DNA from: Nocardia sp. CDC159
Lineage (GTDB): Bacteria; Actinomycetota; Actinomycetes; Mycobacteriales; Mycobacteriaceae
DNA length: 64,000 bases
Reading direction: 5' to 3'
Assembly: GCF_023740735.1 (NCBI RefSeq)
Contig: NZ_JAMRXH010000016.1
Coordinates: 1 to 64,000, forward strand
The position numbers and the translations under genes are program-made. The number at the start of each line of letters is the position of its first letter. Positions within the stretch are counted from its first letter, which is position 1. This document shows positions 57,978-64,000 of this stretch, one piece after another. A model generated the notes under the pieces. The model had not been told where the DNA came from. It saw only the letters and a program-made list of their open reading frames with translations, and ran no database searches.

Positions 57978-58400
57978 ATGTCGTCAAGCGTTGGGCAGTA
58001 CCAGGATATGGGTCAGTATCGCGAATTGGCCGGTCGCTTGGCATCGTTGATGCAGGCCGGACCGGAGCGTGCCGCGGCGCTGAATCAATTCATCGAGGCG
58101 GTGGCCAATCCGCAGCTGTTCACCGACATGCTGATTGCCTACGCCGGACGCTGGTTCAACGAGACCGGCGGGGCGTCGGTGCTGCTCGGACCCGAGATGT
58201 TCTGGGCGCTCTCGGCTCCGGACGCGCCCACCGGCAACTCGATCGCCGCGGAGATGGCCGCGTACGCGGAAATCAGTGGCGGCGAGCGCAATCGGAAGAT
58301 GCTGCTGATCTGCCTGCTCGAACATCTGGCGCAGAATCAGTGGCAGACGGCTACCGCGGGCCTGTCCGAACCACGGATCGTGGCCAACGGGCTGGTCTGA
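57978..58400 (+). CDS. Hypothetical soluble protein, 140 aa
   Basis: Helical, acidic protein (MSSSVGQYQDMGQYRELAGR ... AALNQFIEAVANPQLFTDML) with no family recognised. GGAG lies seven bases before the ATG. It follows the DUF2637 gene by 62 bp and may share its transcript. Its stop is 2 bp from the convergent lyase-family stop. Confidence 0.6.
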   Translation: MSSSVGQYQDMGQYRELAGRLASLMQAGPERAAALNQFIEAVANPQLFTDMLIAYAGRWFNETGGASVLLGPEMFWALSAPDAPTGNSIAAEMAAYAEISGGERNRKMLLICLLEHLAQNQWQTATAGLSEPRIVANGLV

Positions 58401-58402
58401 GT

Positions 58403-59155
58403 TCAGTGCCAGCGCGCCAGTAGTCGGTTCGCCTCGGTCGCCAGCGCCGCCTGCAGGAACGGGCCGAAACTGACCCGCGCGACACCGAGTTCGGCGAATC
58501 CGGCGCGGTCGCCCTGACCGGGCAGGGCGATGGCGTTGACCGGCAGCGGCAGCGCCGCGCACAGGCGGCGCAGCAGGTCGGGTTCGTGGCGGCCGACGGG
58601 ATACAGCACGTCGGCCCCGGCCTCCGCCGCCAGGCGCAGCCGCTGGACGGCGCGCTCGAAGCGGTCGGCCTCGTCGCCGAGCTGGCGCAGGAACAGATCG
58701 GTGCGGGCGTTGACCACCACGTGCACTCCCGTGGCATCGGCGGCCCGGCGAAGTTCGCCGACGAATTCGGCGTGTTCGGCCGGTTCCCGCAGCCGACCGC
58801 CCTCGCCGTGCACCACATCCTCGATATTCAGCCCGACGGCACCGGCCTCGAGCAGGCCGTCGATCAGCTGCGACGGCTTGCGGCCGTAGCCCGACTCGAT
58901 ATCCACCGAGACGGGAATGCCCACGGCCGCGGTGATCTCACGGATCCGGCCCATCGATTCGGCGAAGGACATCCCCTCGGCGTCGGCCCGGCCCAGCGAT
59001 TCGGCGAGCGGATGGCTGCCGACCGTCAGCGCCGCGAAACCCGCCTCCTCGACCAGCCGCGCCGACCAGGCATCCCAGACCGTCGGCAGGATCACCGGAT
59101 TGCCGGGGCGGTGCAGCTCGAGGAATGCGGTGGCCTGGTCGCGCAGCGAAGTCAT
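58403..59155 (-). CDS. Isocitrate lyase/PEP mutase family protein, 250 aa
   Basis: TIM-barrel protein of the phosphoenolpyruvate mutase/isocitrate lyase superfamily: PVILPTVWDAWSARLVEEAG, the metal site VSVDIESGYG, GLNIEDVVHG, and VVNARTDLFL. The KKCGH loop of true isocitrate lyase is absent, so it is a PEP-mutase-like or oxaloacetate-hydrolase-type branch. The exact reaction is not known. AAGGA precedes the ATG at 59155. It lies 40 bp downstream of the GT87 gene on the same strand and could be in the ponA1 operon. Confidence 0.84.
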   Translation of the reverse strand: MTSLRDQATAFLELHRPGNPVILPTVWDAWSARLVEEAGFAALTVGSHPLAESLGRADAEGMSFAESMGRIREITAAVGIPVSVDIESGYGRKPSQLIDGLLEAGAVGLNIEDVVHGEGGRLREPAEHAEFVGELRRAADATGVHVVVNARTDLFLRQLGDEADRFERAVQRLRLAAEAGADVLYPVGRHEPDLLRRLCAALPLPVNAIALPGQGDRAGFAELGVARVSFGPFLQAALATEANRLLARWH

Positions 59156-59195
59156 GAGGGGATCCTTTCGCACGGGACCGGCGCCGCGCCAGGGG

Positions 59196-60911
59196 TTATC
59201 GCGGCGCCGCGGCGGGCGCGCGGGTGAGTTCGACGGGGGCCGGGCGCGGTCGCAACGGGCCGGGCAGCCACGGCAGCAGCGGATCGGCCGCGTGATCGAG
59301 AATGCCGCCGACCGGATCGTCGACGCCGTCGCGGCGGACCGGATCCTCGGTGGGCCGGTAGATCTGCCGCACGATCAGCAGGCACAGGCCCAGCACCGCG
59401 AGGTCGCGCACGATCACCGTGCCGGTGAACCACTGCTCCGGCACACCCTTCTTGTCGGTGCCCAGGTAGTAGTACATCCGCGGGAACCACACCAGCGCAT
59501 CGATGGTCATCCAGGCCAGCAGGATGCGCCGATGCGGTATCGCCAGCACGGCCAGCGGCACCAGCCACAGCGAATACTGTGGGCTCCACACCTTGTTGGT
59601 GAGCAGGAATGCCGCCACCACCAGGAAGGCCAGCTGCGCCACCCGCGGCCGCCGGGGCGCGGTCAGGCCGAGGTAGGCGATGGCGGCACAGGCCAGCACG
59701 AACAGCAGCAGTGAGATCGCGTTGAGCGCGGTCGGGATGTCCGCCGGCGCCAGCGGTCCGTCGAAGCCCTGCCAGCCGGTGAACGAGGTGATCACGTTGT
59801 AGATCGAGTCCGGGTCGGCGTGCCGTTCGGTGTTGAGCCGGAAGAACTCCTGCCAGCCGTCGGTGAACGGCACCGCGATCGGCAGATTCACCAGCAGCCA
59901 GGTCAGTACCGCCGCGGCGACCGCGACGCCCGCCGCGCGCATCGGCCGCAGCTGTGCGTCGGCGAGGTACTGGCGCAGCCCCCGCAGCGGCCCGGCGCCC
60001 CGGTGCCGCAGGCGTTCCCACAGTGCGGGCACCCGTTGCCGTCCGTCGCTGCGCAGCGCGAGTACCACGATCGGCCCGAGCAGCAGCAGCGGATACAGCT
60101 TCGCCGCCCCGCCCAGTCCGAGCAGCACCCCCGCGAGCACGGGCCGCCGCCGCGCCCATGCCAGCAGCCCCGCGGCCGCGAAAGCCGTTGCCAGCGCGTC
60201 GAAATTGGTGAACACGTGCACGAGCACCAGGGGCGACAGCGCCACCAGCGCCGCATCCCAGATCCGCCGCCCGGCCAGCTGTGCCGAGGCCCACACGGTC
60301 ACCAGCCAGGCCAGGGCCAGGCCGAACGCCGCGACGTTGAAGTACACCACGACCGGCAGCGCACCGGGCAGCCGCAACTGCTGCCAGGCGTGCGCGATCC
60401 GCATCGACAGCCATTGGTACAGGCCCGACAGCACCGGATACTCCATGTAGCGGGCCTGCGGCGTGCCGTCGGCCCGGAATTCGGTCCACTGCTTCTTGTA
60501 CGGGAACGCGCCCTCGTTGAGATGTTCGGCGCCGTAGAGCGGCACGGTGTCGGAATAGCACATGGCCACGTACTGGCGGCCGTTGTTCCAGTCCAACCCG
60601 ATTCGGCCGTCGGCATCGGTCTTCTGCTGAATGCAGGCCGCCTTACCGCCCCAGCCGAGCGCCAGGAAGACCACGGCGAAGGCCAGCAGCACCCGCAGCG
60701 GCGTCCAGAACCGGGTGCGCCCGATCAGCGCATGATCACCGACCGGGCCGCCGACGATCGTGGACAGCTGGGCGGTCAGGGAGTCGGTGCGGCTCGGCTT
60801 GTCTCGCCAGTCGGCCGACCGCAGATCCGGAGCCTGCGGCGCCGGGGACGTGAAACGGCCCGAGCCATCCCGCATTTCGTTCCCGGCGTCCGCGACGTGC
60901 TGCTCGATCAC
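59196..60911 (-). CDS. GT87-family membrane glycosyltransferase (Rv0051-like), 571 aa
   Basis: Polytopic GT-C glycosyltransferase with about eleven TM helices and a polar cytoplasmic head of ~65 residues (MRDGSGRFTSPAPQAPDLRS). It has the same landmarks as the 52.4-kb gene: MCYSDTVPLYG with an exoplasmic acidic loop, MEYPVLSGLYQWLS, VHVFTNFDALATAFAA, and TNKVWSPQYSLWLVPL. In mycobacteria the equivalent gene lies next to ponA1, as here, and links to arabinogalactan or lipoglycan assembly are inferred. The GTG at 60911 is 11 bp after ponA1, so it is coupled to it. Confidence 0.87.
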   Translation of the reverse strand: MIEQHVADAGNEMRDGSGRFTSPAPQAPDLRSADWRDKPSRTDSLTAQLSTIVGGPVGDHALIGRTRFWTPLRVLLAFAVVFLALGWGGKAACIQQKTDADGRIGLDWNNGRQYVAMCYSDTVPLYGAEHLNEGAFPYKKQWTEFRADGTPQARYMEYPVLSGLYQWLSMRIAHAWQQLRLPGALPVVVYFNVAAFGLALAWLVTVWASAQLAGRRIWDAALVALSPLVLVHVFTNFDALATAFAAAGLLAWARRRPVLAGVLLGLGGAAKLYPLLLLGPIVVLALRSDGRQRVPALWERLRHRGAGPLRGLRQYLADAQLRPMRAAGVAVAAAVLTWLLVNLPIAVPFTDGWQEFFRLNTERHADPDSIYNVITSFTGWQGFDGPLAPADIPTALNAISLLLFVLACAAIAYLGLTAPRRPRVAQLAFLVVAAFLLTNKVWSPQYSLWLVPLAVLAIPHRRILLAWMTIDALVWFPRMYYYLGTDKKGVPEQWFTGTVIVRDLAVLGLCLLIVRQIYRPTEDPVRRDGVDDPVGGILDHAADPLLPWLPGPLRPRPAPVELTRAPAAAPR

Positions 60912-60922
60912 GGCCCCCGAGG

Positions 60923-63652
60923 CTACCTGTCACCGTTTCCCGCACCCGCGGTCGGCCGGGTGCCCCCGCCGGTCCCACCGGGTTGCGTGGCCGACGGCGA
61001 CGAACCGTCGGACGGGGCGACCGGCTGGCCGGGCAGCGGGCCGGTACCGGATTCCTGCTGTTGCTGGCGCTGCGGCTGCTGCTGCCGCGACTGCGGGTTG
61101 GGAACCAGGCCCGGCACCGGAATGCGCACGCCCGGCAGCACTTCCACCTCGCTCGGGGTCACCACGACCGGCGGCACGAACTCCTGCGCGGTGGTCGACG
61201 GCGGGGTGTAGGCCGCGGTCCAGGACGGCACACCGGCCTGGCCGCCGATCGGCTTGGGGGGCGGGAATTTCTCGACGGGGGTGCCCTTCAGGGCGCCGTC
61301 CATCGTGTCCTTCCAGATGTCGGACGGCAGGCCCGAACCGTAGATCATGCCGCCGTTGGCATTTCGCAGCTTCTCGCCCTGTTCGGTGCCGACCCAGACC
61401 GCGGTCGACAGCGACGGGGTGAAGCCCACCATCCAGGCGTCGCGGTTCTCACCGGTGTCACCCAGCTGCGCGGTACCGGTCTTGCTCGCCGATTCGCGGC
61501 CACCGGCCAGCTGATGCTGGCGCGACCACTGCGCGATCGGCTTCATGGCGTCGATCAGGTTGGTGGCCACCGCCTCCGAGATCCGCTGCTCGCCCGCGAC
61601 GTCACCGCGGTCCAGCAGGACCTGGCCGTCGGCAGTCACCACCTTCTGCACGAAGTGCACCTTGTGATAGGTGCCGTTGTTGGCGATGGTCGCGTAGGCC
61701 GACGCCATGTCCAGCGGGCGGGCCTGGTACTGGCCCAGGATGATGCCGGTGTTCGGCGGGCCGCCGTCCGGTTCGGCCAGCGACTTGCCCACGCCCGGAA
61801 TGTTTTCCGGGATGCCCAGCTTATGCGCCATATCGGCGATCTTCTGCGGGCCGTTCGCCTCGCCCATGTCCAGCTCCATGCGGTAGAAGCTGGTGTTGAG
61901 CGAGCGCTTGAGCGCCTCGGCGATGGTGCAGGTGCCGCAGGACTCACCCTCGACGTTGGTGATCTTGATGCCGTGGATGGTCAGCGGTGAGCTGTCGTAC
62001 ATCGTCGAAAGCGGTTTACCCGCCTCGAGATTCGCCGCCAGGCCGAACACCTTGAACGCCGAGCCGGGCATCAGACCGGCATTGGCGAAGTCGAAACCCT
62101 GGCCGTTCTCACCGCCGTAGTATGCCCGCACCGCGCCGGTCTTGGGATCGACCGACACCACCGCGGTGCGCAGATTGTCGGGCTCGCCCTTCATGTTCTT
62201 CTGTGCCGCGTTGACCGCGGCCTCCTGGGCCTTCTGATCGATCGTCGTGGTGATCTGCAGGCCCTCGGTGTTGAGCTGGGTGTCGGTGATGCCCGCATCG
62301 GACAGCTCCCGCATCACCTGGCGCTTGATCAGGCCCTCCGGACCCGAACCCGTGGAGTTCTGCTCCATCGCGCTCGACGGCTGCACCTTGGGATAGGTCA
62401 TCTTGGCGCGTTCGGCGGACGGCAGGTTGCCCATCGAGACCATGCCGTCGAGCACGTAGTTCCACCGGGATTCCGCGCCCTTGGGATTGTTCTCCGGGTC
62501 CAGGCCGTAGGGCTGCTGGATCGTGGCGGCCAGCATCGCGCCCTCCTCGACCGTCAGGTCCTGGACCTTCTTGCCGAAGTAGGCGTGCGAGGCGGCGTCG
62601 ATACCGAAGGTGCCGCGGCCGAAGGGAATCGTGTTGAGGTAGGCGGTGAGGATGTCGTCCTTGCTCCACTGCCGCGCCATCTTGGCCGAGATCACCAGCT
62701 CGCGCATCTTGCGGCTCAGCGAGTGCTGATTGCCGACCATCGCGTTCTTCACGTACTGCTGGGTGATCGTCGAGCCACCGCCCGCGCTCTCCTTGCCCAG
62801 CAGGTTGTCGCGCAGCGCGCGGGCGAAGCCGGAGATGGAGAAGCCCGGGTTGGTGTAGAACGAGCGGTCCTCGGCCGCGATCACGGCATTTCGCACATGC
62901 GGCGGGATGTCGTTGATCGTCACATCCGTCCGGTTGCCCTGCGGCGGAACGATCTTGCTGATCACCGAGGTGCCGTCGGCGGCGAGGATGGTGGCGACCT
63001 GATTGGTTTTGAGATCGCCAGGTTTGGGTACCGAGACGGTGGTGTACGCGACCAGGAAGGTCGCGCTGGGCACGACGATGGCCAGTGCGATCAAAACGTA
63101 GATCACCCGGCGCACGATCCGCCACGGCGACTTCTTCTTGGCCTTGGTCTGCGGTCGGCGGCCACCGGGACCACCCGGACCGCCGCCACCGCCGTTGCGA
63201 CGCGGCGGCGGACCCGACGGGGGTGCTCCGCCACCGACGGGGCGGCGACCGCCGGTGTCCGGACCCCGGTCCTCGCCCGGGCCCGGGCGGGTGGCCGTGC
63301 CGGAGCGCGGCGGGGCCGAAAGCTTCTGGGTCGCTTGGGCATTGGGTGCGCCCGGGCCGGGCCGCTGAGGTGGCGGCGGGCCGGGCCGACGCGGTGGCTG
63401 ACCGCCGGGGCCGCGCGGTGGCATACCGCCCGGGCCGCGCGGCGGTTCCCCGCCGGGACGGCGGCCGGGCTGCGGGCCGGGGCCGCTACGCGGAACACCG
63501 CCCGAGGGCGGACCCTGGCGTAACGGAGGAAGTGGCCGTGCTCCCGGAGATGGAGGTCCGGCCGGGCGCGGGGGTGGGTACCCCCCCGGTCCCGGTTGCG
63601 AGCCGCGCGGTCGGCGGTCGCCGTTCGGTCCATCGTCGTAGGGCGAAGTCAC
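60923..63652 (-). CDS. ponA1: Class A penicillin-binding protein (PonA1-type), about 909 aa
   Basis: Bifunctional peptidoglycan synthase. The cytoplasmic N-terminus (about 170 residues) is very rich in Pro, Gly and Arg. One TM helix (VIYVLIALAIVVPSATFLVAY) leads to the GT51 glycosyltransferase domain (IAAEDRSFYTNPGFSISGFA, GGGSTITQQYVKNAM, TAYLNTIPFGRGTFGI). The transpeptidase has SxxK in PGSAFKVFGL, SxN in KRSLNTSFY and KTG in SKTGTAQLG. The tail is Gln/Pro-rich. The GTG at 63652 has GGAG nine bases upstream; an ATG at 63667 has none. Target of beta-lactams; builds septal and polar wall. Confidence 0.94.
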   Translation of the reverse strand: MTSPYDDGPNGDRRPRGSQPGPGGYPPPRPAGPPSPGARPLPPLRQGPPSGGVPRSGPGPQPGRRPGGEPPRGPGGMPPRGPGGQPPRRPGPPPPQRPGPGAPNAQATQKLSAPPRSGTATRPGPGEDRGPDTGGRRPVGGGAPPSGPPPRRNGGGGGPGGPGGRRPQTKAKKKSPWRIVRRVIYVLIALAIVVPSATFLVAYTTVSVPKPGDLKTNQVATILAADGTSVISKIVPPQGNRTDVTINDIPPHVRNAVIAAEDRSFYTNPGFSISGFARALRDNLLGKESAGGGSTITQQYVKNAMVGNQHSLSRKMRELVISAKMARQWSKDDILTAYLNTIPFGRGTFGIDAASHAYFGKKVQDLTVEEGAMLAATIQQPYGLDPENNPKGAESRWNYVLDGMVSMGNLPSAERAKMTYPKVQPSSAMEQNSTGSGPEGLIKRQVMRELSDAGITDTQLNTEGLQITTTIDQKAQEAAVNAAQKNMKGEPDNLRTAVVSVDPKTGAVRAYYGGENGQGFDFANAGLMPGSAFKVFGLAANLEAGKPLSTMYDSSPLTIHGIKITNVEGESCGTCTIAEALKRSLNTSFYRMELDMGEANGPQKIADMAHKLGIPENIPGVGKSLAEPDGGPPNTGIILGQYQARPLDMASAYATIANNGTYHKVHFVQKVVTADGQVLLDRGDVAGEQRISEAVATNLIDAMKPIAQWSRQHQLAGGRESASKTGTAQLGDTGENRDAWMVGFTPSLSTAVWVGTEQGEKLRNANGGMIYGSGLPSDIWKDTMDGALKGTPVEKFPPPKPIGGQAGVPSWTAAYTPPSTTAQEFVPPVVVTPSEVEVLPGVRIPVPGLVPNPQSRQQQPQRQQQQESGTGPLPGQPVAPSDGSSPSATQPGGTGGGTRPTAGAGNGDR

Positions 63653-63744
63653 AGCCTGGATCTCCATAACTCGATACGGTCCGGGTCGCGGTCCTGCGAC
63701 CGCACGGGCATGCCTGCGCTCCGCATATCAGCGGACGGGGCCCG

Positions 63745-64000
63745 TCATTCGGCGGCGGTCCGTCGGGTGCCGGTGCGGCGCCGCGACGGCGTCGGAGCGC
63801 GACCCAGCACATAGGACTGCACCAGATGATTCCAGCTGCAGGTCCGGCACACCTCCACGACGTGCACCGTGAACTCCTCGCGAGACTCGGCCAGCCGGAT
63901 CAGCTCCTCGGGCGTGCGGGCCGAGCCCGCCATCGGTCCCAGCCCCTCGCCGTAGACCCACGATACGAGAGTGAGCTGCTCTTTCCGGCAGATAGGGCAT
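63745..64000 (-). CDS. DUF5318 family protein, C-terminal part (truncated by the window)
   Basis: 84 residues up to the stop at 63745-63747; the 5' end lies beyond base 64000. It has two zinc-type Cys pairs, CPICRKEQLTLVSWVYGE and VVEVCRTCSWNHLVQSYVLG, as in mycobacterial Rv0049 (DUF5318), which also lies immediately upstream of ponA1. The C-terminal tail is basic (PTPSRRRTGTRRTAAE). Function unknown. Confidence 0.88.
   Translation of the reverse strand, partial: CPICRKEQLTLVSWVYGEGLGPMAGSARTPEELIRLAESREEFTVHVVEVCRTCSWNHLVQSYVLGRAPTPSRRRTGTRRTAAE

Overview
The window is a high-GC actinobacterial chromosome segment, most likely Nocardia or a close mycolata relative. The evidence is gene content and order. 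A mycobacterial-type Sdh1 cluster lies at 3.3-6.8 kb. A DUF5318 gene, a PonA1-type penicillin-binding protein and a GT87 membrane glycosyltransferase end the window. The rpsF-ssb-rpsR-rplI-dnaB block follows the same order as in mycobacteria but is separated from ponA1 by about 7 kb of other genes. A FadE10-like acyl-CoA dehydrogenase, a cutinase-like protein and many GTG or leaderless starts fit as well. No rRNA, tRNA, transposase, phage gene or CRISPR array was seen.

Layout. 0-3 kb: start of a helix-turn-helix gene, a FabG-type reductase and small membrane or hypothetical genes. 3.2-6.9 kb: succinate dehydrogenase 1 (sdhB, sdhA, membrane anchor) with a short coupled leader ORF. 7-16.6 kb: a divergent thiolase, a long palindrome, two alpha/beta hydrolases, an acyl-CoA dehydrogenase, an ATPase, a ydaO-type (c-di-AMP) riboswitch in front of an NlpC/P60 hydrolase, and an S4 protein that appears to start at CTG. 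16.6-20.7 kb: an NB-ARC/TPR regulator and a cation:proton antiporter. 20.8-27.2 kb: a FAAL-like gene and a KS-AT-KR polyketide-synthase-like gene, both intact in frame but without nearly all catalytic residues, divergent from a metallo-beta-lactamase-fold gene that looks active. 27.3-38.4 kb: assorted metabolic genes. 38.3-48.4 kb: a citrate synthase with an N-terminal HTH, a cutinase, a serine hydrolase, an imine-reductase-like enzyme, and an acyltransferase/thioesterase operon with a divergent regulator. 48.5-52.3 kb: dnaB and the ribosomal protein/ssb operon. 52.4-59.2 kb: intervening genes with two clear regulator/target divergons (CGNR-DMT exporter; MerR-OYE). 59.2-64 kb: GT87, ponA1 and DUF5318.

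The most unusual content is the set of catalytically degenerate but open genes (PKS-like, FAAL-like, thiolase-like, isochorismatase-like). The PKS/FAAL pair at 20.8-26.1 kb is the best candidate for an undescribed system. Several regulatory sites can be read directly: twin 21-bp operators 40 bp apart, a MerR promoter with a 20-bp spacer, a palindrome against a leaderless -10 at the HTH-citrate synthase, and a group of DnaA-box-like 9-mers upstream of dnaB.
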